Positions 16,859-25,416 of a stretch of 64,000 bases of DNA are shown in pieces. A program made the translations under genes and the position numbers. The stretch spans positions 125,826 to 189,825 of the forward strand of contig NZ_JACFQG010000003.1 in NCBI RefSeq assembly GCF_016101585.1. Direction: 5' to 3'. This DNA comes from Bifidobacterium polysaccharolyticum (lineage in GTDB: Bacteria > Actinomycetota > Actinomycetes > Actinomycetales > Bifidobacteriaceae). How positions within the stretch are numbered: the first letter of the stretch is position 1; every line of letters starts with the position of its first letter. A model generated the notes under the pieces. The model was not told the origin of the DNA. It searched no databases and saw only the letters and a list, made by a program, of their open reading frames with translations.

Positions 16859-17479
16859 TTAGTCGCCACTGGAGGAAAGAAGACGAATGCCGGCTTGTGC
16901 CATGGCCTTTCGAGCCTCGATGCCCTGATCCTCGCTGACCGGGACAGTCAGATCCTCGAAGACCGTGACCTGGTAACCCAGCTTTGCGGCATCCAAGGCC
17001 GTCTCCTTGACGCAGTGGGATTCGGCGATGCCGACTACATCCACCTGGTCGACTCCTACTTGCGCCAGTGCGTCGGCCAAGGTGACTCCAGATGACTTGG
17101 CGGCAGCGAATTCCTCCCTGCTCTGGATTCGATCGGTGTTGTCTTCGATGCCTTCGAATCCGGAGTAGGCGGCGGAATATTGGCCCTTTTTGAAGTGATG
17201 GGTGATGCCCAGCTCCCGAATGCTGGGATGCAGCTCCGCCCCGGGTGATCCGGCCACGCCGTGCTTGGGCCAAGTATCCACAAAATCCGGGTGATCGGAC
17301 CAATGGGATCCGGGTTCGATGTGCCAATCCTGGGTGGTGGCCATGTAGGCATAGTCCTTGGCGTGGTCGTGGACATAGTCGGCGATTTTGTCGGCTGTGG
17401 CGTTGCCTCCCTCGACTCCCAGCTCACCTCCTTCGCAGAAGGTCGGTTGAACATCCACGACGATCAAAGCCTTGGACAT
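16859..17479 (-). CDS. pncA: nicotinamidase / isochorismatase-family cysteine hydrolase
   Basis: 206-residue hydrolase that would convert nicotinamide to nicotinate in NAD salvage. Motifs include the catalytic Asp in LIVVDVQPTFCEGGELG, the TTQDWH metal-ligand segment, the catalytic Lys in FKKGQYS and the nucleophile Cys in GIAESHCVKETALDA. The surrounding residues match PncA better than other isochorismatase-like hydrolases. ATG 17479 is preferred: AAGGGAG lies 8 nt upstream, whereas the GTG 9 nt further up abuts that site. Single gene, convergent with the MerR-controlled SDR gene. Confidence 0.85.
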   Translation of the reverse strand: MSKALIVVDVQPTFCEGGELGVEGGNATADKIADYVHDHAKDYAYMATTQDWHIEPGSHWSDHPDFVDTWPKHGVAGSPGAELHPSIRELGITHHFKKGQYSAAYSGFEGIEDNTDRIQSREEFAAAKSSGVTLADALAQVGVDQVDVVGIAESHCVKETALDAAKLGYQVTVFEDLTVPVSEDQGIEARKAMAQAGIRLLSSSGD

Positions 17480-17666
17480 AGTGATCACTCCCTTGGTCGA
17501 TGCTGACGGTAGGCAGAGGGAATACCGGTTGAAGCTCCTCGATCATTTCCTCTTACGCATCAGTCTAATTCCCGCAGATGCGTCGGTCCTTCCGCGTTAG
17601 TGCATGTGGACGAATATGGCGGCGAATCAGCACCTTGTGGACAAGATGATAAAGGAGGTAGCAAGG

Positions 17667-17732
17667 GTGATTAACCGTGGCTGTGTGAGGTGGATCCATA
17701 CGGTCTTTTGGGGCGTTTGCTTGGTATCATAA
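17667..17732 (+). CDS. possible 21-residue leader peptide upstream of acetyltransferase
   Basis: A GTG at 17667 is preceded by a near-perfect AAAGGAGGT (17651-17659) at 7-nt spacing and opens a 22-codon frame ending TAA at 17732. The peptide is rich in Cys, Trp, Val and Arg (VINRGCVRWIHTVFWGVCLVS). It ends 92 bp before the GNAT gene on the same strand. The ribosome site is stronger than that of most full genes here. It could be a regulatory leader or a small membrane-active peptide. No terminator/antiterminator pair was seen. Confidence 0.45.
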   Translation: MINRGCVRWIHTVFWGVCLVS

Positions 17733-17824
17733 GCAGGATTGTACGTAGTTGTGGCCGGTGCTTTTAGGCCTGCCTCTTCCGTGCGATGACGGAGTGAGCA
17801 TTGTTCCAAGGGAGGAGATGCGGT

Positions 17825-18595
17825 ATGAGGATCAATGAGTTTGGGCAACCTATTGGGGATGCGATTTCGTTTGCCGGGGCCAGGGTGCCAGAGCCTGTCA
17901 TGTTGACTGGCAAGACCGTTCTGGCAGTACCCTTGGACGAAAACCAAGGTGATGCCTTCTATGAGCGAATCTTCGGTCCAAAATGCGACGAATCCATCAT
18001 GACATATACCACTCACGACCTCTACCCTGACAGAGCAGCATTCGACTCAGGATTCGCAGCCATGATTGAAAGCCGGGAGCCGCTATTCTTTGCTATCCTT
18101 CGCAAGCCATCCGCACCTGACTTTGGTGTCGGTCAGCCTGTGAGTGAGAAGGATGCAGATTTACGGGAGCATGTGAAGCTTCATGATTCGTCGGATCTGT
18201 TGGGCATGTATGCCTTGCACCGGATAAGGTCCGACATGGGAAGCGTCGAGATGGGCCACGTTATCTATACCAGGGAGTTGCAGAGAAGCAGGCAGGCTAC
18301 CGAGGCCCAATATCTGATGGCTCGGCATGTCTTCGAGAACTTGGGCTATCGCCGATACGAGTGGAAGTGCGACAGCCTCAACGCGCCCTCACGGTCGGCG
18401 GCGCTGAGGCTGGGGTTCAAGGCTGAAGGCCGGTTCAGAAACGACATGGTCTACAAGGGTCGGACTCGGGATACGGATTGGTTTTCCATATTGGATAGTG
18501 AATGGCCAACAGTGAAAGAGCGGTTGGAGACCTGGCTGGATGATGACAATTTCGATCAGGATGGCAGGCAGAAGCGCCGTCTGCAGGATTGCTGA
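17825..18595 (+). CDS. GNAT-family N-acetyltransferase (RimJ/RimL-like)
   Basis: 256-residue protein with the acetyltransferase fold in its middle and C-terminal parts. An EMGHVIYT strand is followed by an acetyl-CoA-binding helix region and the hallmark KCDSLNAPSRSAALRLGFKAEGRFRN, which matches RimJ/RimL-type N-acetyltransferases acting on ribosomal proteins or small amines. The C-terminus (RTRDTDWFSILDSEWP) is also typical. ATG 17825 has GGAGGAG about 7 nt upstream. A possible short leader ORF precedes it. The gene ends 1 bp before the convergent UvrA-like gene. Substrate unknown. Confidence 0.82.
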   Translation: MRINEFGQPIGDAISFAGARVPEPVMLTGKTVLAVPLDENQGDAFYERIFGPKCDESIMTYTTHDLYPDRAAFDSGFAAMIESREPLFFAILRKPSAPDFGVGQPVSEKDADLREHVKLHDSSDLLGMYALHRIRSDMGSVEMGHVIYTRELQRSRQATEAQYLMARHVFENLGYRRYEWKCDSLNAPSRSAALRLGFKAEGRFRNDMVYKGRTRDTDWFSILDSEWPTVKERLETWLDDDNFDQDGRQKRRLQDC

Positions 18596-18596
18596 A

Positions 18597-20873
18597 CTAT
18601 TGCTGTTGCACTGCTGCATCCTTGAGAAAGCCAAAATAGGCATTCATGGCTCGGGCTGTGGGAGTGTCATTTCGACGCATCAGTGCAAGTGGAGTCCCTT
18701 CAAACAGCACCTTGCCGCCCGCGCTCCCGGCTCCTGGGCCCATATCAATCACCCAGTCGGCCTGACCGATGAAGCGCAGGTTATGTTCTATGGCGACAAC
18801 AGTCAGGTCTTTATCAGTGATGAGTTTGCGTAAGAGGGCAATCTGCTGCAGGATATTGGATTCGTGCAGGCCGCTGGTAGGTTCATCCAGAATCAGAGTC
18901 TCACGAATTCCATCCTTGAGCAGCTTGGCCAGCTTGAGACGTTGCAGCTCACCGCCCGAGAGCGTATCGAGAGCCTGTCCAACGGATAGGTAAGACAGAC
19001 CGACATCCTCCAGGGCCTTCATAGCTGGCCCCAGCACCGTACGATATTGGTGCATAGCCTCGCTGGCAGTCAGTTTCAGCGCCTGGGCGATGCTGAGACC
19101 GCAGTATCTCGCAGATAGAGCCTGTGCTGAATATCTGGTTCCATGGCAGCTTTCGCAGACAGTGCTGGCATCGCCCATGTAGGCAATATCAAGAGTGACA
19201 ATTCCCTTGCCCTTGCAAACAGGGCAGGCTCCGGCAGCGTTGAATGAGAAGAGTGACGGGGACTCACCTGTGGCCTTGGCGAAGGCCTTGCGCAGTGGGT
19301 CGAAGACGCCCAAGTAGGTCAACAGGTTGGAGCGCCCACTGGCCTTGATCGGCTTCTGATCCAGGAGTATGGCATCATGCTGAGCCATGAAGCCTGCCTT
19401 GATCAGGGTGCTTTTGCCTGATCCGGCCACACCGGTCACCACTGTCAGCATATGCTTGGGTATCTTGGCGTGGGCTTCTCTGACGTTGTGGGCAGTGACC
19501 TTGTCTATCGCGTAGAAGCCATGCGATGGCGCCACTGGTTCGTTCACTACGCCTGGATCTGACAGAGCTCTGCCCGTGGCTGTGCCGCTTTCCAGCAGAG
19601 ACTGATAGCTCCCTTCGAAGACGATCCGTCCTCCTTCCCTGCCTGCTCCTGGCCCCATGTCGACGATACGGTCTGCAATACCGATGAGCTCGGGGTCATG
19701 ATCCACGATTACCACCGTATTGCCCTTGTCCCGTAAGCCCTTGAAGATTTTCTTGATCCCGGTCAGGTCATGGGGATGTAGCCCAACGCTTGGCTCGTCA
19801 AAGATGTAGAGAACGTCATTCAAGGGGCTGTTCAGGCAGTTGGCGATTTTCAGACGCTGTGCCTCTCCTCCGGAAAGCGTAGAGGTGCCACGCTGTAGAC
19901 TCAGGTAGCCCAGACCAACCGTTATCAGGTTAGCTATCTTGCGCTTTAGGTCCTGCAGAATGGTCTCGGTCTGATCGTCATGAATCTTCCCCAGCCAGTC
20001 CTGCAGGTCAGCAACGCTCATGGCGGAGCAGTCAGCTATGTTCAGTCCGCCAATCTTGGCTGAGCGCACCTTGGCGTTGACCCTGGCCCCTTGGCAGTCG
20101 GGGCACTGGGTGATTCGCGTAACCTCCTCCAGCTCGTGCTGGTACTTGTCACCGTTCTGGTTGATGAAGGACTTGGTGATCCGGGGCACCAACCCCTCAT
20201 ACATGGCCGTCTTGTGCCAGTTGGGACCAGGGTGTGCCGGTTTTTGCTTCTTGCCATACAGCAGAAGGTCAAGGTCGCCGCTCGTCCACTCCCGTAGGGG
20301 CAGATCGTTGTCAAAGTAGCCTGAATCCGTATACCTGGTCAGTCTCCAGCCGCCCGGCTGGAAGGTGGAAAAGTTGATGGCGCCCTGATTCAGCGAGAGA
20401 TTCACGTTGAGCAGGCGATCAAGCACCAGACTGCGCACCGTTCCCAGCCCCTGGCAGGTTGGGCACATCCCCGCAGGATTGTTGAAGGAATACGTCATGG
20501 AGTACCCGATGAAGGGCTGGGCCATACGGGAGAACAGCAGGCGTAGGGCGGTGTAGATATCGGTGTAGGTACCCACGGTCGAGCGGGCATTTCCCGAGAG
20601 CTGCTTCTGGGTGACGACAATGGAGAAGGGCAGGTTATCGATGCGGGCGACTTCCGCGGGCTCATACTTGGGCAGGAGCTGCTGGATGTAGGAGCTATAG
20701 CTGCGGTTGATCATGCGCTGTGACTCGGCTGCCAGCGTGGAAAACACGAGGGACGACTTACCTGAACCTGACATGCCGGTGACCACGGTGATGGCCCGTT
20801 TGGGTATGGACAGTGAGACCTGCTTGAGGTTGTGCGTAGAGGCCCGATCAATAAGGATGGATTCTGTCCTCAT
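18597..20873 (-). CDS. UvrA-like ABC ATPase, drug-resistance (DrrC) type
   Basis: 758 residues, against about 950 for housekeeping UvrA. Two ABC cassettes are present: Walker A GMSGSGKSS (about 33) and GVAGSGKST (about 486), with signatures LSGGEAQRLK (about 331) and LSGGELQRLK (about 636). Zinc-binding CxxC pairs occur in CPTCQGLG, CPDCQGAR, CPVCKGKG and CESCHGTRY. The shortened form lacks part of the UvrB-interaction/insertion region. It matches the UvrA2/DrrC group, linked to resistance against DNA-binding drugs rather than classical excision repair. It overlaps the upstream MarR gene by 4 bp (ATGA), so the two are translationally coupled and probably drug-responsive. Role is inferred from family and context. 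Confidence 0.86.
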   Translation of the reverse strand: MRTESILIDRASTHNLKQVSLSIPKRAITVVTGMSGSGKSSLVFSTLAAESQRMINRSYSSYIQQLLPKYEPAEVARIDNLPFSIVVTQKQLSGNARSTVGTYTDIYTALRLLFSRMAQPFIGYSMTYSFNNPAGMCPTCQGLGTVRSLVLDRLLNVNLSLNQGAINFSTFQPGGWRLTRYTDSGYFDNDLPLREWTSGDLDLLLYGKKQKPAHPGPNWHKTAMYEGLVPRITKSFINQNGDKYQHELEEVTRITQCPDCQGARVNAKVRSAKIGGLNIADCSAMSVADLQDWLGKIHDDQTETILQDLKRKIANLITVGLGYLSLQRGTSTLSGGEAQRLKIANCLNSPLNDVLYIFDEPSVGLHPHDLTGIKKIFKGLRDKGNTVVIVDHDPELIGIADRIVDMGPGAGREGGRIVFEGSYQSLLESGTATGRALSDPGVVNEPVAPSHGFYAIDKVTAHNVREAHAKIPKHMLTVVTGVAGSGKSTLIKAGFMAQHDAILLDQKPIKASGRSNLLTYLGVFDPLRKAFAKATGESPSLFSFNAAGACPVCKGKGIVTLDIAYMGDASTVCESCHGTRYSAQALSARYCGLSIAQALKLTASEAMHQYRTVLGPAMKALEDVGLSYLSVGQALDTLSGGELQRLKLAKLLKDGIRETLILDEPTSGLHESNILQQIALLRKLITDKDLTVVAIEHNLRFIGQADWVIDMGPGAGSAGGKVLFEGTPLALMRRNDTPTARAMNAYFGFLKDAAVQQQ

Positions 20874-21307
20874 CGGGCGACTCGCTCCTGACGCAGCTTG
20901 GCAATGAGTCTATTGGCAAGAGCAGCGAACTCTTCCTGCTCGTCTTCGGACCAGACCTGTCGGGCATCCTCCTCGAGGGTCTTATGCTGTTGATCGATGA
21001 TGCTGAGCATGTCTCGGCCATCCTGAGTCAGGCTGGTCTCCAGCTCTCGCCGGTCACGAATATCGGGCGTCTGCCTGATGTATCCGAGATCGCGCAGCGT
21101 GCTCAGGTTCTTGGAGACCTTGGATCGGCTCATACCAAGTCGCTGACCAATCTGTGAGGGCCTGAAGGCTCCAGTACGCAAAACAGTGAGGATATCGAAC
21201 TGTTGCCAGGTGATGTCTCCTGGGTTGACCCTATTACGCTCTGCTACGAATTCGCACTGCAGATACATGAGAGCATCATAAAGGGAGGATGGCCTATTTG
21301 ATTTCAT
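20870..21307 (-). CDS. MarR-family transcriptional regulator
   Basis: 145-residue winged-helix regulator. The DNA-binding segment (QQFDILTVLRTGAFRPSQIGQRLGMSRSKVSKNLSTLRDLGYI, about residues 36-78) and a basic wing with RDRRELE are clear. It probably represses its own operon with the UvrA-like ATPase and releases DNA on binding a drug-like ligand. The ATG at 21307 has no ribosome site: direct repeats containing TATAGT end 1 nt before it, so the mRNA is probably leaderless. Stop and start overlap with the UvrA-like gene. Function is inferred from family and operon. Confidence 0.85.
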   Translation of the reverse strand: MKSNRPSSLYDALMYLQCEFVAERNRVNPGDITWQQFDILTVLRTGAFRPSQIGQRLGMSRSKVSKNLSTLRDLGYIRQTPDIRDRRELETSLTQDGRDMLSIIDQQHKTLEEDARQVWSEDEQEEFAALANRLIAKLRQERVAR

Positions 21308-21308
21308 A

Positions 21309-21344
21309 TTGGAAACTATATCATGTTGGAAACTATATATTTCC
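21309..21344 (-). promoter_or_regulatory. direct-repeat operator and -10 region of the MarR operon
   Basis: TTGGAAACTATAT occurs twice, at 21309-21321 and 21326-21338, repeating every 17 bp. The outer copy extends into the dyad GGAAA-CTATATA-TTTCC (21328-21344). On the minus strand the inner copy supplies TATAGT about 7 nt before the ATG, so the operator covers the core promoter of a leaderless transcript. Autoregulation by MarR is inferred. Confidence 0.6.
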
Positions 21345-21404
21345 CGAGCCGTTTGGTAGTGCTCTAGCTTCTGTCTTGTCTGGCTATCGAATCCATGAAG
21401 TTAG

Positions 21405-21417
21405 CCCCCCCCCCCCC
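21405..21417. repeat. 13-nt poly-C tract
   Basis: Uninterrupted run of 13 C in the gap between the MarR operon promoter and the 3' end of the HNH gene. Such tracts mutate by slippage. Apart from this the 21345-21673 gap holds no supported gene. Confidence 0.8.
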
Positions 21418-21673
21418 AGGATGTCATTGCTTTATATTTGGCCTTGTTTCGTTGAAAAATGGCTGGGCGCTTCATGGATTGCTTAAGTGCTTGGCTGTTT
21501 AATCCTGCGCTCTCACAGTCCGTAGCCATGCGGTGAAGCAGGTCGTTATGGATTTCAGGCTGGCAGAGCAGCCTCTGGACATGGTTGATGCCTTGGAAGA
21601 AAAGGGCGGGGAGTGATGTGTCCAATATTTCCAGGCAGAGCAGAGCGTGCAGGGAGAGGGATAGTCCCCGTGG

Positions 21674-22516
21674 CTATGCAGCATCGGTGAGAAATATATG
21701 TTTGTGATGGTACTCGATAAATTCATGCGAGGGCCGGCTGATCGATGGCAATGTGATTCTCTGGTCTTCGAAAGCGTAGAGCCATTGATCATTGATCGGC
21801 GAATGCCTTACCTTGTCGTGGTTGACCATGATGCGGTAATCGTCGTCGATGGAAATGAGCCCTTGATCAAACGCCCGGTCGTGGAGTGCATTGAGCAGCA
21901 GGCCGTTCGATGCAGCGGTTTTCTCGGTTGGGGTTGATGCTTTCCATGGTTTGATATGGCTGGCAATCAGCATCGAAGGTATCTGCATACCTGTGATGCA
22001 GCATGTGTACTGGTAGTTCAAGAGCAACGAATTGCGGAAGTAAGACTGGTTGATCCGCTGAATCGTGGTCGCTTCGCGCTCGCGGCCTTTGGGATTGAGT
22101 TTGCCAAGCAGCAGTCTTGTTGCGGTTTCGAGCGAGGAATATCGGTCGGAAGCCAAGGGTGCTGGATGGAAGTCTTGTTTGTTCGCTTGCAGGAGTGCAT
22201 GTCGGAGCAAATTGAGGCATTCTGCCATGAAAGCATCGGGATTTTCCTCGTACCATTGCCAGACTTGGGAATCCATCTTGCTGCCATGCTTCATGCCTGC
22301 CTTGCCTTGTGCGCTCCGATTGACGTCACGGGCTGCGATGTTCCAAATTTTCAAGGCGACTGAGGCGGGTGTGCGGTTCAGGAATGATGCCAGACGCTGC
22401 ACGTCTAGTCCATTGTCATCACACTCTCTAGGTTCAAGTACGATGTACAGGGCAAACGCCATCATCGTTTCTTCGCGCGACCAGTTGCGACGGCGCGACG
22501 CGACATTGACGTTCAT
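21674..22516 (-). CDS. HNH endonuclease domain protein
   Basis: 280-residue protein. The N-terminal half (NWSREETMMAFALY onward, residues about 10-150) is a helical recognition-like region often joined to HNH nucleases. The C-terminal half carries an HNH_2-type nuclease domain with CCITG, the catalytic ASHIKPW, and then NGLLLNALHDRAFDQGLISI. These supply the His-Asn-His set that hydrolyses DNA with a divalent metal. ATG 22516 (MNVNVASRR) is preferred because GGAGG lies 7 nt upstream; the ATG six bases earlier is too close to it. It is divergent from the 791-residue membrane-type protein, sharing 191 bp. In this accessory setting a restriction or defence role is plausible, but no methyltransferase is present. 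Confidence 0.8.
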   Translation of the reverse strand: MNVNVASRRRNWSREETMMAFALYIVLEPRECDDNGLDVQRLASFLNRTPASVALKIWNIAARDVNRSAQGKAGMKHGSKMDSQVWQWYEENPDAFMAECLNLLRHALLQANKQDFHPAPLASDRYSSLETATRLLLGKLNPKGREREATTIQRINQSYFRNSLLLNYQYTCCITGMQIPSMLIASHIKPWKASTPTEKTAASNGLLLNALHDRAFDQGLISIDDDYRIMVNHDKVRHSPINDQWLYAFEDQRITLPSISRPSHEFIEYHHKHIFLTDAA

Positions 22517-22707
22517 TGCCATACCTCCAGGATAATCGGCCGTGAAGCTTGCGGGATGTATGTCTGAGGGAATTCTGAAACCTGCAAAGCTGAAGGTGAA
22601 TTGCCGGCAAGGGGCGTAATGGTTGACTGTTTGCAGGCGTTCCAGTCGCTGTTTTATTCTGGCTACATTGCTTTGTTCCTGTGCGCACTGTGGAAGGAGA
22701 GGGACGG

Positions 22708-25083
22708 ATGACAAGGGAGTTGGAGCTTTCGCCACGGCACGGCAGCGAGTTGGTTTCTGTTGAGTATTCGTTGGAGCTTGCGAACGACAAAGGTATAGAG
22801 GCTGGAATTAGCCTTGCTAAAGCGACCGAAGATTTTGGTGATGGAATCTATGTGGAATCCATTGAAGAAGATGCTGCAACTGACCATGTGCAAGATGACG
22901 CGCAGCTTGATTACAAGATAGCTGCAGCTTGTGGGGTGGTTGCTGGTTTATGCGATTCGATTTTTGTTGGCAAATTCTCTCTGGACAGGGCGAACGAGTG
23001 GGGTTCGGAGAAAGTCAATGAATTCGTGGTTTGGGTGGCAAAGCAGCATTCTGGTTTTAGAGGAGAGTCCCTGCGTGATGCCATTCAATTCCTAGAAGAT
23101 CAATATCCTTTTGTTAGCGATAAGTACACAGCCGAATTTGGCGGTGGTTTGCAGCATCATCTCAGGGACTTTTCTCACCACTTCTCCCTTGAAGGATTGG
23201 TATTCTCGATACTTACGCAATTTACCGGAAAGGTATACGGCACCAATCAGTATGGGGATTTCATTGCAGTCCCGGTGGAAGAACAATGGTTCAAGGAAGG
23301 ACTGATCGGCGATAACTTCTGCGAAAAGCTGTTCTTAGGCGCGGTGCAATGGTTCTTTCACATGGCATCAGACATGGCGGGGTCAAGTTCGAATCCCGGT
23401 AAAGGCACGGGGATACCTGGGCCTTTTCTCTCTATTATTAAGGCATTGTCCGTCTTGCCCGTATTTAAAAATGCCATGGATCCTGGCATGGGGGCGCGCA
23501 ATTTCATTTCCAAGATGTTTAATGGGACCTTATTTGCACAACTGGATGATGAAGGTCGTAAAGTGCCTCGTAGGTTTAACCTGCGAACTGAAATCGGAAT
23601 TGTGCATGAACTGGGGCGCCAGGCGCTTCCAGTGTTGCTGAATGAATGCTTGACGCGGGGCTGCTATTTTCTTCATCATCTGTATCTGGAGATGAAAGAT
23701 AATGAGGTCCGCTCTTTGTCCGATTTGAAGCAGCTGGACATGGACCGAATTCTTCCATTCAATAATTCCAGAGTTGTTCGCATGGTATCCATTGCCTCGG
23801 CCACTTTTACTGCGGTGGATCTGGCGGATGCTGCTATTCGGGCTGCATTGGTCGGGTTTACGGAAGGCAGGGTACTTGCCGGCAAGGAGTTCTTGCTGAG
23901 AGTCAACTACGTAGGTGTGACTCGTCTGGTTTTCGCAATAGGTGTGGATGTCAAAACGGTATGGGAACGAAGAACAAGCCACAGGCAGCGGCAGCAAAAC
24001 GACGATTCGGCCGATCGGGCGACAATGGAAACGCTCTCGTTGAAGCCGGAGCATCTATCTGTTCTGTTCTCGATAGAGCGACTGGCGCTTTATGAGGACA
24101 TAGATCGAAGTAAGGCAGTGGATCGAGGCGAAAAAGAAGAATGGTTTGGCAAATGGTCTGAAAGCCTCCCTGCTGACTGCGTTCTTCTTAATCGTGGGCA
24201 AGTGAAAGAGAGAATTGAAGAACTTGTTGCACGAGATGGAACTACATGGAAAGCCTTGGTTCTGATTGAACTTGCACGGTTTGTGCCATATGACTCCTAT
24301 CGTTCTGAAATGGAGTCAGAGGATCCTGACGGAAGGTCAGACTCCTCAATCAAAAGGACTAAACGCCCAAAATTTGATTCAAAAATTCTCGAAGAATTAT
24401 GGCGTGATGTAAGCGGCGATTCGGACAAATCCCCTGTGCAACAGACCGCTAAGGCGCTGAATAAGAATGCAGGCGTATTGGATGGTAGCCGAACCAAAAT
24501 AATTGTCGGTGCTGCCGGAACTGCCGCGGTTGCGGTTGCTACGGGAGGTGCAGCGTTTACATTAGCGCCAGTCATAGCGCCGTTGTTTGCCGGATCGGCT
24601 GTTGCCGGCCTATCTGGTGCTGCTCTTACCAGTGCGAGCCTTGCAGCGGTTGGCGGTGGTGCATTGGCTGCAGGAGGACTCGGTATGGCAGGTGGCACGG
24701 CCATAATCGCTGGTGGCGGCGCAGTCTTGGGTTTGGTTGGTGGTAGTGGGGTAACTGCTGTTACTTCGCTTCTCACTGATTCCAAAGGAGCGTTTGCCCT
24801 CGACGAGTGTTCGAAGCTCCTAACATTTTGCCAATCCGACTTTGCTCAAGCTGATATGAAGCCAAAGACGATTGAACGGATGCGACAAGGCTTGCTCGAT
24901 CAGATTGAACGAATTGAAATTCAGCAGGAGATTCTCTATGGGCGTTCTGGAGACAAGGAATTAGATAAGTCTGAGAAAAAAGAAACGAAGAAGGAGCTTT
25001 CCGGTCTTAAGAAGAGCCTGGGTTACATGCGTAATTGCGAAAGGGAATTGTTGAAGCTGATCAATCAAAAAAGTCACTCGTAG
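22708..25083 (+). CDS. large protein with C-terminal glycine-zipper membrane segment, unknown function
   Basis: 791 residues, not assignable to a named family. Residues 1-60 are acidic. From about 65 to 240 is a conserved-looking region with GVVAGLCDSIFVGKF, LQHHLRDFSHHFSLEGLVFSILTQFTGKVYG and IAVPVEEQW. Mainly helical sequence follows, with a charged stretch at about 420-450. At about 600-690 lies a Gly/Ala-rich hydrophobic block (GGGALAAGGLGMAGGTAIIAGGGAVLG) like a glycine zipper or membrane hairpin. A lysine-rich coiled coil (about 720-790) ends the protein. ATG 22708 has AAGGAG 8 nt upstream. The layout of soluble sensor, membrane-inserting segment and coiled coil suggests a membrane-acting effector, by inference only. 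It is divergent from the HNH nuclease gene in an accessory island. Confidence 0.72.
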   Translation: MTRELELSPRHGSELVSVEYSLELANDKGIEAGISLAKATEDFGDGIYVESIEEDAATDHVQDDAQLDYKIAAACGVVAGLCDSIFVGKFSLDRANEWGSEKVNEFVVWVAKQHSGFRGESLRDAIQFLEDQYPFVSDKYTAEFGGGLQHHLRDFSHHFSLEGLVFSILTQFTGKVYGTNQYGDFIAVPVEEQWFKEGLIGDNFCEKLFLGAVQWFFHMASDMAGSSSNPGKGTGIPGPFLSIIKALSVLPVFKNAMDPGMGARNFISKMFNGTLFAQLDDEGRKVPRRFNLRTEIGIVHELGRQALPVLLNECLTRGCYFLHHLYLEMKDNEVRSLSDLKQLDMDRILPFNNSRVVRMVSIASATFTAVDLADAAIRAALVGFTEGRVLAGKEFLLRVNYVGVTRLVFAIGVDVKTVWERRTSHRQRQQNDDSADRATMETLSLKPEHLSVLFSIERLALYEDIDRSKAVDRGEKEEWFGKWSESLPADCVLLNRGQVKERIEELVARDGTTWKALVLIELARFVPYDSYRSEMESEDPDGRSDSSIKRTKRPKFDSKILEELWRDVSGDSDKSPVQQTAKALNKNAGVLDGSRTKIIVGAAGTAAVAVATGGAAFTLAPVIAPLFAGSAVAGLSGAALTSASLAAVGGGALAAGGLGMAGGTAIIAGGGAVLGLVGGSGVTAVTSLLTDSKGAFALDECSKLLTFCQSDFAQADMKPKTIERMRQGLLDQIERIEIQQEILYGRSGDKELDKSEKKETKKELSGLKKSLGYMRNCERELLKLINQKSHS

Positions 25084-25108
25084 GAGATTACGGCAGCCGC
25101 CAAGGACG

Positions 25109-25222
25109 ATGTCGGATTGGCCTGATCAAGTACAGCGCTGGAGCGGGAATCATGCCGAGATGTATAAGCATCGGATTCTGCAGATTGTCATCTTGGGGAA
25201 TGCAGGGGATATCTCTGATTAA
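25109..25222 (+). CDS. small ORF, 37 aa, doubtful
   Basis: Begins 25 bp after the large membrane-type protein gene, with AAGGA only 2 nt before the ATG, and ends TAA at 25222. The peptide is polar and Trp-containing (MSDWPDQVQRWSG). It could be a real small partner or a gene remnant. The rest of the 25084-25416 gap holds only the promoter/operator array. Confidence 0.25.
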   Translation: MSDWPDQVQRWSGNHAEMYKHRILQIVILGNAGDISD

Positions 25223-25325
25223 AGTCTTGTTCTGCTTTTTAGTATTCCAGGTTACTGATTGCATTGGAAATGTTAAAGGGGGTCCAGTTCTCTCTGCTGC
25301 CAGACTGTTTGTTTAAGGGTAGTTT

Positions 25326-25382
25326 TAACTGAATTCAGTTATCCTTTACCGGAATTCAGTGAAAAAGTATATAATTCAGTTA
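25326..25382 (+). promoter_or_regulatory. promoter with three helically phased AATT-centred operators
   Basis: Site 1 is the perfect 16-bp palindrome TAACTGAATTCAGTTA (25326-25341). Site 2 (GGAATTCAGT, 25351-25360) and site 3 (TATAATTCAGTTA, 25370-25382) keep the right half. AATT centres are at 25332, 25353 and 25373, so spacing is 21 and 20 bp, two helical turns. A consensus -10 TATAAT lies at 25370-25375 inside site 3, with a weak TTTACC -35 at 25345. This is a classic array for cooperative repression, and the gene it precedes encodes a DNA-binding wHTH protein. Confidence 0.75.
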
Positions 25383-25416
25383 AGGCCAATAGCTCAGAAC
25401 AGGTGGTGGACGACGG

